From Ligustrum vulgare (taxonomy: Eukaryota; Streptophyta; Magnoliopsida; Lamiales; Oleaceae): a stretch of 64,000 nucleotides of DNA. The number at the start of each line of letters is the position of its first letter. Positions within the stretch are counted from its first letter, which is position 1. Made by a program: the position numbers and the translations under genes. This document shows positions 35,001 to 47,238 of the stretch, piece by piece. Under the pieces are notes generated by a model that searched no databases, was not told where the DNA came from, and worked only from the letters and a program-made list of their open reading frames with translations. The stretch lies in assembly GCA_963555705.1 (NCBI GenBank), contig OY743169.1, positions 48,658,124-48,722,123 on the forward strand, in the 5' to 3' direction.

Positions 35001-35980
35001 CGAGACATTTCCTTACAAAGTGAAACAAAATATGTTTGTAAGTTCTTGATAAGTGTGGGCCGAAACTAGTAACATAACCAATTCCAATATGAATGACGAA
35101 AAACATGCAAATTTCTTTTATTAAAAACTAAAAACTATTTCAAATGAGGATACAATAAGTAGAAAACGTCACAAATGGAAAATACTAAAAAGGAAAAGTA
35201 CGAAACCTAATGTCACGAGCTCTGCTATACTCATCAAGCTAAATGATGGTACGGTTGGCAGTGGAACAAAGGTAGATCTTGGTGTGCCATGGTTGTAATC
35301 TGGTAAGCCACGAATATATTCATAGGTGTCTGACTCAATGTCTTATACCACTAATAGCTCATAGTCTGAAAGCTCATCTTCCTCATTAGACACTATCACT
35401 ACTTCTGGTACTAGTAGTGGAGCAAGGGCTTGGTAGCTGTCCCATCACATTACAAATATTTTGGAAGCTTACATTTTCTCTCAAACGCCTCCTCACATGC
35501 TCATAAAACTGGTTAGCTAATTCTCGTTGATCTACTGGAAATGTTGATAATAGGTGGCCAATGGACTATGTGCCAGTCACCCTAAAATTGTCAGTTATGG
35601 CCTTATGACGTACGACACAATAGCCAAGAATATGATTTGATATCCTAGCATGGGTTGTTGCTTTTTATGATAGATATTTCGAAAACACAAGGTCTACCTC
35701 TCTCCCTTGACTCCTCTTAAATGGTTTCATGTCTAAAAAGAATATCAAATTACTAAAAGTCTAGTTTGGGTTATGTAATATCATTCATTTAAACATCGGG
35801 GAAGGAAAAGAAGTTTTTTCATTAAAATAAACTTTCCACACGCTTAAATTTTTTTAATGAAATTTGCCACTACCATCGTTCCTTTCGCCGACTTTGAAGG
35901 TAAAGAAGTTTTTTTCATTAAAAAAATTATTCTTGAAAAATCTCTTTTGAAAATTTTTAAGTCTACGGAAACGGAGGTTC
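35001..35980 (-). other. Chromovirus 5' leader / unclassified repeat DNA
   Basis: No firm gene. GCTCTGATACA at 35971-35981 is the minus-strand form of a tRNA-Met-type primer-binding site (TGTATCAGAGC). That suggests a minus-strand LTR begins at about 35987 and the internal region runs leftward to the gag remnant. Confidence 0.4.
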
Positions 35981-36194
35981 GCTCTGATACATGTTGTAAT
36001 GCCCAGAGTTCGAAATACTCAGAACGCCACATCATTCTTAGAACAACATATCAGAGATTATATTAATAATTTAAGCAAATATTGAATAAATGTAAACAAA
36101 GATTAGAAGTTTAAAACAAGACTTAATCATCATATAGTGTATATGTTTCTGGATAGAATCAATACTTAAAGGCATGTTAAAGTGACATGAATAG

Positions 36195-37690
36195 TGATAA
36201 GTGCATTTTATACACTTATTTATATGTCAAAATTAGGATATATTATTGTCATTCTTGAATAATTGCTTTATATTTGTTAGCATTGTAAGAATTTTCCCAA
36301 AGTCATGGAAATGAGGCACTAAAGTGGAAAAATAGACATTTGGATGTCATTTGAATTTTAAAGGAGCAAAATAGGTGATGATGGCATCATCCGGGATTTC
36401 CAAGGAGAGTTAAATGGGAGAAATCAAGATTCGGGAGCTTGATTGAAGATGGATTAAAGTTTGGAAGAATAATTGAAGTGTTTGGAAAGTTCAGGAACTT
36501 AATTACCTCAATTAGAAGATGAAGGACTCATTTGCAAATAAGTTTAGGGGCCAACTTAAAAATACCGGAAAGATGGAAATTGCAAGTGAAGAATTGTACT
36601 ATGCGGCCACAGGTTATCAATGTGGTGGCCGCGCTAAAATCTTCAAATTAACAGAACTTGTTTTCAGTCTACTACTCGGCCACCACAATTTAGCCTGCGT
36701 GACCGCGTGGTTATCCGGCCCAGTGAGAGAAAAGTCCATGCGCGGATTTCAGCGTGGTTTAGCCTAGGTTTCTTAGAAAATCTAGAAAATGGTCTTATCA
36801 TGCACGAGAAAAGGACCTTTGCACACATAGTCTAGATGCACAATTCACCATAAAAGTTTGGAGATGTTGGAGGCTCAATTGAAGGCAAAAGCAAGAAAAT
36901 TCGAAGATAAATTCGTGGAAGATACTTCTTGGTGCAAGAGTTCTTTTACTTTTCTCTTGAATTTACTTATGATTTCTAGTATAGTTTATTACTGCTTTTT
37001 AACTGTTTTCATTATGAGTAACTAAACTATTTGTTGGGATCAAACGATGTAGCGTAATCTTATGCCTTTAATTTCATTACTCAAGGTTTACGGTTTGATT
37101 TCATGTTTATGGTTTTATTTTTTGTTCAATGCATGAATTAACTGGCCACTAATTCATTGATTAAGTGGATTGTTTTCATAATCCGAGATGTGAGCTAATG
37201 ATCTAGACCTAGGAATAAGACTCGGTAATTGAATAAGCGATAGAGATATACGTTCGTTGTTATTGCGGTCTTATGTGAGTTTTTGTATTCCATACACCTA
37301 ATCATTACAACCAGTTGTTCGTTAACATCGTTGACTAATTAGGTAGAGTTGATTTAAACCCGAGAGGGGAATTTTATGTGCATAAGTGAGCTCAATCGAT
37401 CACATTAGTAGATTAAGATTTGAGTGGTATGATTAAAGGTATTGACTATATGAAATCGTAAAATCTCAACTTTACATCAATTGATTTAAAAACACATTGT
37501 TATTCTTTGTTTATTGTTTTAGGTTACTCTTTAGAATTATCATAAATTTGATTATTTGTCGTTCAAATAAAGTGAGAATTTGAATAACTTTGCTACTTAA
37601 TCCAATTCCTCGTGGGTATGATAACTCGGACTCGAAAAGTCTACTCTATTACTTGTCACGACCCATACACTTGCGGTATTATTTTAGTGA
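36195..37690 (+). repeat. Solo LTR, TGATAAG family (copy 4)
   Basis: Starts TGATAAGTGCATTTTATACA and is collinear with the LTR at 9487 over its whole length, ending after ACACTTGCGGTATTATTTTA. No clean target duplication was found (left flank AATAG). GC-rich palindromic stretches with GGCCAC/GTGGCC occur at 36603-36715. The ORF at 36519-36767 is inside the LTR. Confidence 0.8.
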
Positions 37691-37997
37691 AAAATTGAAC
37701 CTAAATTCAATTATATATACATGAATAATGAAGGCAAGTAGTTGTATGACGATTTCAATATAATTGCAGAAGGGGTCTTTATCGTTTATCTAATCATACA
37801 ACTTCAGTAAGATTAACCGTTTGTTTAGAGAACAGAATGAAAAGCATCCATATACTGCAACTATAAAAATGGCAGAATCACTAAAAGAAAACTTGGCAGA
37901 TGCACTACGAAAATTTCTTCATGCAAATTCAGATTTTATAAACTAATGTAAGACATTATATGAACAGAATAAAAAGTGCACAAAATATTTGTCTTAA

Positions 37998-39180
37998 ACT
38001 TGTTATAAATTATATCATTCAAAATTATATTCTATTACTACGTAAAGAAAAGAAATAAATGCCAAATCGATTGACTGAAGAAAAAAATGAAAGAATTGGT
38101 GGATTAAAGCTAGAGTTGGACTCTATCTCTTTAAGCCTCGCTACGGTGCTCATGGGCCGATGGCAATAACCTTCCAAGAAATCCTTCTCTTGCAGTATTA
38201 TCACTCCAAATAGTAAGACCGATGAACCAGAAATGTTTTACTCCTAACGAATGACATGATATGCAAAGAGAAATATGACTTAATGGAAGAAGTTTGATGG
38301 TTGAATGAGTAAAATCCAAATTGTGGTCAATTTATTATTATATGCCAAAAGTCACAAATGAAATGAATTTTAAAATTGTGCCAGTTATAGTCCTAATGGT
38401 TTTAATTTGAATGGATAGGTCCGAAACAACACATTTATTTTTGTTCAGAAACATTTTAGAAATTCAGCTAAATAAATAATTAATAATTAATTTGGAAGAA
38501 AAATAAATGAAATAATTTATTTTATTTTATTTTTCCAACAAGAGATAATGGGGCAAGAATAACCCACAACCCATGCTTGAGCCCATGCCGTGCCAAGCCG
38601 GTCGGACAGCGGCGATAGTGCACACGTGTGGGCTTTGGACCGAGCCGAGCATTGTCTAAGTCTGCTCTCCTAAAAAGACTTGTGGTACCCCTTTCGGCTC
38701 AAACCCAATTCCCCACTAGGAGTATAAGAATTGGTCAAAAGTTCTTTCATCTTCATATGTAGGATCAAGTTCCCACACTTGCTTCTATATCCAAATTTTC
38801 TCTTACAAGTTGTCAACTTCTAGCACTAATTTCTTTTTTAGTTGGAAATGATATTGTGAAATCAAATACATCACGAACATCTACTCATAGAGTAGAATGC
38901 GTTTGTCCATTCACGAACATCTTCATATGTAGGATTATAAGTTCCCACACTTGCTTCTATATCCAAATTTTCTCTTACAAGTTGTCAACTTCTAGCACTA
39001 ATTTCTTTTTTAGTTGGAAATGATATTGTGAAATCAAATATATCACGAACATCTATTCATGGAGTAGAACGCCATTATCCATTCACGGGTACAAAACTCA
39101 CCCGAATATTTTGTCAAAGTCAAATCCTTTCAACTTTACTTACCACTTTCAACTTTAATTAACCCATTTCAGCTTTTTAA
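37998..39180. repeat. Dispersed repeat, copy B (pair of 17507-18480), with internal 170-bp tandem duplication
   Basis: Matches copy A in the same orientation. It also contains a unit of about 170 bp starting CTTCATATGTAGGAT, present twice (38751-38920 and 38921-39090), which copy A does not have. Confidence 0.65.
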
Positions 39181-39477
39181 AAAAAAAATTCAATTTCGAT
39201 ATGAAAGAATAAAACTTGGTCAAGTTTTCAAGGTCACATCTATATCCATATCTCCATCTAATATGAAAGAAAAAAAGAATGTTAACATAAAATAGTACTA
39301 AAAGTAAATTCAATACACACCATATAATTTTTATAATCTTTAATCTTTCAATTGTGTCATAACAAATTCTTGTAATAAATGCAACATCGTTTTTTTTTTT
39401 AAACGTAAAATGCGTACATATTTGTGGTGACCCTAAGCCGTTTAGAGATGTTAATCAAAATGTTGTAAAGTGAGGTC

Positions 39478-39720
39478 ATGTCTATTGATGCTGCTATTAG
39501 TTATTTAAAATCACTTATTTCATTTTTTGAAACATATAGAGAATTTGAATTTGAATCTAACAAGACTACAAATAAAAATATTGGTGCTCAAGTAGAAGAA
39601 CCTACATTTCCATGAAAAGTGAATTATATTCATAAAAAAGAAGCACTTGATGAAAAATGTCATGATAAGATAACACATTCAATTGAAGAAGTTCCCATAA
39701 TTGATTATTCTTATATATAG
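39478..39720 (+). pseudogene. hAT transposase fragment (TTF/ZMYM-type, DUF4371 family)
   Basis: An 81-codon frame, SIDAAISYLKSLISFFETYR, then ESNKTTNKNIGAQVEEPTFP, an in-frame TGA, KVNYIHKKEALDE and HSIEEVPIIDYSYI. This matches the segment of plant ZMYM1-like hAT transposases where a FFKKYRETGF-like motif is followed by EPTFP and RRKKQFDE. It stops exactly where Gypsy gag sequence begins. Only this ~80-residue piece is present. Confidence 0.6.
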
Positions 39721-41180
39721 CAGAGTAGGATTGAAGAGTAGCAAGCAACTTTAACCTAGGAAGAATTCAAGTTTGAGTTCAGGGATAAGTTTTTCTCACA
39801 GGCTCTCCAAGATCACAAGGAGACTTAGTTTTTGCATTTAGTTCAGGGAGAAATAGATATCACGGAATATGAAAAGAAATTCGAAGAGCTATTGCAATAT
39901 GCTCCACATCTGGTGGAGACTAAGGCTAAGAAGGCACGCCAATTTGAGAGAGACCTACGTTTAGAGATTCAATAGATTGTAAGCTCACATAAGTTTCCCA
40001 CCTATGAGGAAGTAGTAAAGAAGGCTCAAGTTGTGGCTTATACTGGTGTGAAGATTGGAAATTGGGGAAATCAGAACAACTAGAGATGCCAAGACGAGAG
40101 GAAGTGGCATGGTTCAAATCAGAACAAGAACAGGAATCAAGTAACCAATAAGAGGCCGAATGCAGGACCTGGAAGAGGTCAGGTGACTAGTTTCATTCAC
40201 CATGCCCCAAATGTTTAAAGATGCACAAAGGAGAATGTCTACTATGCAAAGAAGTCGATTACAAATGTGGCCTATCAGGTCACTTTTCACTTGATAGTCG
40301 TGTTACATCGTGCAGGGTTCCGGACAGAGGAAGAACACAGATTCGAACATAAAAGGAAAGGATAGAGTGTTTGCTATGGATGATGCCGAGGATTCTGATG
40401 TGATTGTAGGTATACTATTTATTTCAATATTCATGTGCATATCTTAATTAGTTTCCATACCATGCACTTCCGAAATTGAAAACATTAACATGATAACATT
40501 TATACTATCCATTTCTAGTATTCTTGTATACATATTAATAGATTCAGGTGCTACACATTCGTTTATAGCTGATGCATGCCTGACTAGACTAATTTTGGTA
40601 GGAGAGAAAATTGGTAGTATAATTTGATCAGCTAAAGGGTGCTACTATTTTCTCAAAGATGGACTTGAGGTCTAGTTAGCATCAACTAAAGATCGAGTCG
40701 GCTGACATACCAAAGACAGTGTTTAGAACACGATATGGACATTATGAATTCATAGCGATTCCATTCACTCTCACAAATGCACCTTCAGTATTCATGGACT
40801 TGATGAATCAAGTTTTCATCAATATTTGTATAAATTCGTCATTGTTTTCAACGATGACGTTTTAGTCTATTCAAGGGATTTGGATCAACATGAAGAACAT
40901 TGAGGATTGTGCTGGAGACACTGGGGGCAGCAAAGTGTAGGCAGCAAAGTTGTACACTAAGTTCAAAAAATGTGAATTTTTGCTTGAGAAGATAAGTTTC
41001 TAGGACACATTGTTGCAATCGGAGGCATTGAAGTCAATCCTTCTATGGTTAAGACTGTGACTAATTAGAACATACCGGCAAATGTTGGTGATGTTATAAT
41101 CTTTCTTGAATTAGTCGGTTATTATCGACAACTCATAGAGGGGTTTTCCAAGATAGCGGGTTTGATCAAGTTATTTTCTT
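39721..41180 (+). pseudogene. Chromovirus (Del/Tekay-like) Gypsy gag and RT remnant
   Basis: Gag block 39750-39960 (FLHLVQGEIDITEYEKKFEE, then LLQYAPHLVE). Two zinc knuckles around 40197-40315 (CPKCLKMHKGEC; then CGLSGHFSLDS). A protease-like DSGATHSF at about 40544-40563. RT at 40680-41170: [43 protein letters not shown] (the catalytic IDD is NDD), then a worn FLGH and GYYR segment. Stops and frameshifts throughout; integrase absent. Confidence 0.75.
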
Positions 41181-42990
41181 AAATTAAGGTTTGCATAATT
41201 TCAAACAATATGAAAGTAATTTTAATTTCCATTTGATTTAATAAAATTGCATACTACACGTGATAATAGATTTTGAGCTGCAAATTATGTGAAGTTATTT
41301 CCCAAAGTACACCAAAAAGACGATTGAAGTTAGACTTTAAATATCATGGATTTTTGTATCTCCTAAGAGGACCTTCTAAAAGTTGAAGTTGATAAAATCC
41401 TAAATTCAGTTAACAATTTCACATAAATGTTGAATAGACTGAACATTTTGTAATAGTAATATTTATTTTTATCAAAAAACTATTAGAAGAGTAAATTAAT
41501 TTAGACGTTTTAAAATTTATTTTATTATTTTCCTTGAATAATGTTTATTTAATAAAAATTATAGCTTATTATTATTTAAAAAAAAAAACATATATAGTGG
41601 CCTCTTGACCTAAGACCCCTGAAATTTTAGGGTCTCTCCTGGCAACATGTTAAGACAAATCATTTAAATTATGACACATCTGACCTTAAATTATTCAATT
41701 CATAACACATGGTTACATAAATTAGTAAAAAAGAAACAAAGTGGATCTCAAAGGCCAAGGTGTAATGATTTGAATGGTTTTATAATCCGAGGTATCATGA
41801 TTTAAATGGATGATCCAATCACGTGTGTATAAGATCATCCTAGCGTAACCTTTCTCCTAAGAGGAAATTATAAGCAAACCTGGTTTGAATTTTTCATTGC
41901 ATTAATAAGAAAATGAAAGTATTAATCCAAAAGTCAGGTTTTTATTAGGTCTTTAATATAATAATTAATATTATAAAATTAAATAAAGCATACCCATACC
42001 TAGCCCATCCCTATCCCTACCCCCATTCAAAGTTAAAATCAAATCGGGATTTTCATTTTTATTTCCTCCATAACCCAACTGATGATCCCACCCATAAACC
42101 AGTCAGCAATCGAGTTGACAACGATGATGATGCATCTAGCATCTTTGTGTGCACCCGAAGTTGCACCAACCATCAAGTGCAGCGACGACGTTGCAACAAT
42201 CAATGCTCACAAATACGCTATTGTCTCCCGCTACATGTGGCATCCCTGCAACATCATCACCCAACTTATCATTGTTCTCTGCTAACTCCAACATCACCAA
42301 ATCACATTTCTTCTCGTACGCACTCCCCATCCCCTTCAGGGACATTAATCCCTCCGTAATGAGCTGTAGTGGCGTTAGTTCAGTTTAACGTTCTAATATT
42401 TGTATATGATTCTGCAAGGTCACCACCATCTGATTATCTCTTTGACTTCTCTTGATGGTGGTGTATTGGTTGTTTTGGTATCCTCTTAGTTAAATATGAG
42501 GTGTGAAAATTTTGTTTTTATTGTGCGATTATATGTGGTCCATTACAAATCTGTATGCAGTGGTAATTTTGGCGATGGTGGTAATGGTGGTGAAGAGGCG
42601 GTGCCAGATCTCACTGTGATGGTGGTAGTGTGGTTGCAATGGGATAATGGTTGTGAAGTGTCGGGGACTGTGGTAGTGGTGGTGGTAGTTCTTCGGAGAT
42701 GGTAGTGGTACGTTGGAGATGGTAGTGGTGGTTGATGGTGATGGGGCGCTGATCCGATTTAGTCTAGGAGTTTATGAACAACTTCCCCCAAAACTCTGTT
42801 TCAACCATACATTTTTATGAGACCCAACACTTTCACACTTTTCAACCTATTTTCAACCACACATTCTCCCAAAATCAAAATTTCCTCCAAAATCTCTTAC
42901 ACCAAATGGACTCTTAGTTCTTTAAAATTGAAATTATGTAAATTAAATATTTAATATATGTATTTTTTCATTCTCCTAATTCATATACTG
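41181..42990. other. Unclassified DNA with GTG-rich stretch
   Basis: No supported gene. 42560-42745 is GTGGTG/GATGGT-rich simple sequence, which creates several false ORFs. Confidence 0.35.
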
Positions 42991-43296
42991 TAGGGATGAC
43001 AATGATTTGGGTTTTGAGCGAGTCGGGACTGCCTGCCCTGGACCTGCGAGCATCTTACTGGCCATGGGGTGGGGCTGGTAGATCCACCGGTCCTGTTTAG
43101 TACCACATTTATATTTTTTAATTGTTTTTTGCCTTTTTTTATTTTTTTATTAGGATAAAAAAATTGGCGAGTTCGGCATTGGAGCTAGTCCTCGAAACCG
43201 ATATGTTGTCTGCAAACTCAATCTTTCGGGGGCGTGCTCCTAATGGGATGGAGATCTCGCGGGTCACGAGCCCATCGTGTTAATTTTTCATTCCTA
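42991..43296. mobile_element. hAT-like MITE
   Basis: The left end TAGGGATGACAAT and the right end, reading TAGGAATGAAAAA on the opposite strand, form imperfect terminal repeats of the GGGATGGCAAT type common in plant hAT MITEs. About 306 bp, noncoding. Flanks ATACTG/ATATGCT are at best an eroded 8-bp duplication. Confidence 0.5.
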
Positions 43297-44317
43297 ATAT
43301 GCTTCTCTTTATTGAATAGTGGAAATTACACCCATCCCTACTTTTAAAAATCAAAATTCATAAATAAGATGAAATCTACGTAACTTCAAAAAAATCAGGT
43401 TGTATTATAATTTTAACAATTAATTAATAAATTAAAATAATAATATTCTAAAATTAAGTAATTATCAACCCTATCACAACCACACCTCAACTACCCGCCG
43501 TCTATATACCACCACACGCTCTCCCTATCTAAATCTGCAGACCAAGCACCAAACCCACAGCCACAGCCCACACTGTCGAACTTCCGCCACTCTTCAAACG
43601 TCGTCGGAAAGACCGTTGCTGGCTTGTGACCTTGATCTTGGATCTGATGAGATAGACACATAATTGGCGATTTCAAGGTAAGGGTGTGTTGCAGACTTGC
43701 GGCTTACCTCGAGGCAACATCGTCGTTGTTACTTCAATCAAGCAATGACCCCACTGCGTCTATCTATCAGCGGCCATTAGAAGTCAGATCTCAGTAGCGG
43801 TTCCGTTTTGCCCAGATGATGAAGTCAAATCTCGTGCTACCCCACTGCAATGTTCCATGTGGGTCTGTTTTCTTCTTTATTTTCTGTTATTGGTTGGATG
43901 CTTGATATTTGGAATTCAGAATTTGGAGAAGGGAGGGGAGAAGCGATGGTGTTGCAGCCGGCTTGAAGTGGCGGCGATGGTGAAGCTGGCGAGGGAGTGG
44001 AATTTTCGTATTGGAATTTTGAACATTGCGGTGGTCTGTTGAAGGTGGTAGTGGTTCTGGGCCTTCTAGCGATGGTGAGGGTAGTTCTGGCGATGATTCT
44101 GCTATCGGTAGTTGCAGTGGCTGCGGTAGTAGGTGATTGAGGGGTGGGGCTGTGTTGTGAGTCGTGATTGCGGCAACGATTGAGGTGTTGATCGTGACGA
44201 CTGCGTAGTGATGGTGGCGGTTACGAAGACGGCGTTGAGTTGTGGGGGTGCCGGATAAGGAGGTGAAGATGGAGGCGACTTGGACGGCGGCTTGGGCTGT
44301 GGATGCTTGAGATTTGT
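43297..44317. other. GTGG/GGCGG-rich unclassified DNA
   Basis: Low-complexity GGTGG/GGCGATGG-rich stretch (43900-44290) unlike the AT-rich surroundings. The short ORFs have no family resemblance. Confidence 0.35.
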
Positions 44318-44660
44318 GTGACCTAATAATTTAGTAATATGTGGTCTTGAAATCAGTTGGGGAAATTGTGACCTAATAATTTAATACGTTGTGACTTGTG
44401 AAATAGAAAAACGTGAGATTGACTAATTTGACATTTAAGTGACCTAATGATTTAGTAATTTGTGACCTCGAAATTAGTTGTGAAACTTGTGACCTAATAA
44501 TTTAATACGTTGTGACCTAGAAAAAAGTTTGGATTGACTAATTTGATATTTGTGTGACCTAATGATTTATTAAATTGTGACCTTGAAATCAATTGTGAAA
44601 CTTGTGACCTAAAAGATTTGTGTTTGTGACATGAAATTATGCAATGTTGTGACCTTAATA
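44318..44660. repeat. Tandem repeat, three ~118-bp units of GTGACCTAAT type
   Basis: Units start at 44318, 44439 and 44554 with GTGACCTAATRATTTA. Each contains a second GTGACCTAATAATTTAATAC-like sub-unit. Spacing is 121 and 115 bp. Confidence 0.8.
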
Positions 44661-45083
44661 TGTATAATTAATAAATTATTTTTAAATATTTAAAATAATT
44701 AATTAATATTAACTAAAACCTGATTTTTGAATATATATAGGTTTTGCCTTATTTTTGAAATCTATATTTGTAAACACCTTACTTGTGTATTTTTCCCTAT
44801 TGAATATTCATGGGTCTTAAGTTTCAATCACAAAAATATTTACTATGGGCTACATGTAGGAATCACTGATTACAAAATTTATGGCCCTGTTCCATTTGCT
44901 ATTTTCAGGCCGTTAAATACTAAAAATGCGTTCTCATTATCATTTTCGAAAACATATTTTTCAAAAAAAAAAAAAAAAAAAATTCACACAAAATGGACAA
45001 CACATAAAACATAGTTTTGGGCGTTTCTATGAATTTCAAATAAAAAGTTCAAAAGGTAGAAAATGCATTTTGGCTAAAAGTAG

Positions 45084-45170
45084 TGAGGTAGCCCAACTGG
45101 TAGCAACACAAACTATAGGTAAGGTCATATGCTTGATTCCCCAAAAGTGCAATTCATTTTCCCCCTTTCC
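45084..45170 (+). mobile_element. Possible tRNA-derived SINE head
   Basis: TAGCCCAACTGGTAGC resembles a Pol III A box, and GGTCATATGCTTGATTCC, about 40 bases on, a degenerate B box. This is the order seen in plant SINE heads. No clear tail or target duplication. Confidence 0.4.
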
Positions 45171-45328
45171 CTGAATGGCTACGTCTTCGGCCACGTTACC
45201 ATGGAAAGATTCTGGGTTTTTATGGAATCATGTAAATATTTTTTGGAAAGATTGATTTTTGAGCAGGTTTTTAAGTGGTGGTATTGAGGATAAATTGTGG
45301 GTGATTGGGAAAAAGCACTATTATGAAT

Positions 45329-45791
45329 ATGGAGGAACAAACCATTCTTGTTGAAGGTTCATCCGTGGTTGAAGTTTAGGAAGTGAAACTGGAAGAAGAC
45401 GAAGACGAGTTCAGAAGCTATTATGAGGATGATGATGATGAATTGAAAGAGAGGGAAGAATAAAAAAAAAAAAAAGATATAAAGGACAGTTTCGATGCAT
45501 ATTCTGTAAAAAATATATGTTAAGGATGCCTTTGTAGTTGGCCCTAGAGATCTTGGTTCTAGGCTTTTTGGAATTGGAGTGATAGTGGAGAGGTCTAGTA
45601 GCATTCCTCCAATTCGAGTGCAGAAAAATATCGATTTCTATTTGGACAAATTGGTGGCAGATTATTTAGCTTTGTTTGATGGTTTATCTGAAGCTATACA
45701 AAACAATTTTAGGCGGGTTCTGGCCTCCACCAATTCTGAAATCTTGAACAATTCCTGTATTTCCATGTTTTTAGATCGTATTATCTCTTGA
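45329..45791 (+). pseudogene. Fragment of RNase-H-like/RBR-type E3 ligase gene
   Basis: An acidic N-terminal stretch (EEDEDEFRSYYEDDDDELKE) with stops is followed in another frame by KDAFVVGPRDLGSRLFGIGV, VERSSSIPPIRVQKNIDFYL and VADYLALFDGLSEAIQNNFR with RRVLASTNSEIL. This order matches, from memory of the family, the RNase-H-like domain at the start of some plant RING-IBR-RING ubiquitin ligases (VQKKLDFYVEE, then VADYLALMDGL). RING and IBR domains are absent and there is no splice structure, so it is a dead gene piece, perhaps retro-copied or captured. Confidence 0.5.
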
Positions 45792-46209
45792 ACATGAAGA
45801 TCACCTTTCCTTTTAGACAAGCTAGTTTTTATAATATTTTTGGGACTTCAACATTAATGATTTTATTTATTTTTTATAATATTTTCTATTCATTATTAAA
45901 TTAGTCCAACAATAAAATGAGCTAATTTCTTATAATATAGATTAAATTCTCAAAATACAAGAAATTTTATAATTTAATCCACAAGCAAGTTAATACAAAT
46001 AGTCAAAGTGATATTTTGCAAAACTTCAAATGGAACATATTTTCCTATTTTTTATTTTCAAAAACAATTATTAGAAATGGCAAACAAAACGAATTTTCAA
46101 CAAATTTGAAAACAGAAACTGAGAATAGAAAACAGAAAATATTTTCGAAAATAAAAAAAAGATAATGAAATACAATCAAAACGCCACCTAAGAGTTGAAA
46201 AATCAATTT
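45792..46209. other. AT-rich spacer left of the Copia element
   Basis: Noncoding and poly-A/T rich. It may contain a worn MITE (46000-46195), but no paired ends were found. Confidence 0.3.
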
Positions 46210-46214
46210 ACTTC

Positions 46215-46453
46215 TGTTGACTAATTCAATCAAGTATTTAGCTATTTTAATTAAATCACGTGGAGTGTATGAGTCAGTTTCATTTACCCTAGTCTTTAGG
46301 GATTTTATTTTATTCTTGTGCACTTTATTTGTTTCAAGATAATGTGCACCCACAGCTATTTTCTCCGAAATTCTGTTGGTGTAATGCCTATATAAAGGCC
46401 ATTGCTTATTGAATGACGGTGTGAAAAAAGTTTCCCTCTAAAATATTTTAATA
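46215..46453 (+). repeat. 5' LTR of the Copia element
   Basis: 239 bp; TATA-like CCTATATAAAGG near 46388. It ends TTTTAATA where the 3' LTR has TTTTAACA. Confidence 0.9.
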
Positions 46454-46546
46454 ATTGGTATCAGAACCACGTTTAGAGTTTTGAGAGCAGTGTTTATGAG
46501 TTGTTCCTTTTTTGTTCAGAGTTCACCAAATAGAGAAGTATAAGAA

Positions 46547-47238
46547 ATGGTAGCCACTAACAATGTCTTCAACACTCAAAATGTTCCTAATTTCAATGGC
46601 ACGAACTACCAATTTTGGTCCTTTAAAATGCGAACTTTGTTTAAGTCTCAAGATTTGTGGGATTTTGTGGATATTGGATTTGAAGATCATGCTGATCTTG
46701 AGCAAACACCAAGGTTGAAAGCTACTCAAAGAAATGAATTGAAAGAAAAGTAGGAGAAAGATTCAAGGGCTTTGTTCATCATCCAACAAGCGATAGACGA
46801 TGTTCTGTTCCCTCGAGTGATGGGAGCACAGAGCTCCAAGGAAGCTTGGGATTTGCTTCAGAATCATTATCAAGGGTCAAGCATGGTTGTCACTGTTAAC
46901 CTGTAGTCTCTGCATAGAGATTTTGAGAATCTGATGATGAATTCTACCGAGATGGTGCAAGATTTCTCGGTAAAAAATTTTGCTCTGGTGAATCAAATTC
47001 GATCTCTTGGTGAGGAGTTGTTTGAACAAAAGATTATTGAAATGGTTTTAAGAAGTCTTTACCCCAAAATTTGATCATGTTGTTACTGCGGTTGAAAAGT
47101 CTAAATATTTTACTAATAACTCATTAGTTGAGCTAATGGGTTCCCTTGAATATCATCAAGCTCGCTTAAATAGAATGGGCAAAATGGAGCAAGCATTTCA
47201 AATGAAGATTGATTCAAAGAAAAAAAGCAGAAGGCTCT
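46547..47238 (+). pseudogene. Copia gag, first part (interrupted)
   Basis: Starts MVATNNVFNTQNVPNFNGTN, YQFWSFKMRTLFKSQDLWDF, the classic Copia gag (UBN2-type) opening. TAG stop at 46751; beyond it AWDLLQNHYQGSS and similar blocks continue with further stops. The frame is broken at 47238 by the nested Gypsy LTR and resumes after 50147 with GRGGRNKGYSG and the zinc knuckle. Confidence 0.85.

Noticed and set aside
42082..42705. Several overlapping plus and minus ORFs in GTG/GAT-rich DNA
   Set aside because: Simple-sequence composition keeps several frames open at once; no conserved protein pattern.
45840..46195. Possible MITE left of the Copia element
   Set aside because: AT-rich with scattered similar words, but no paired inverted ends or target duplication could be found.
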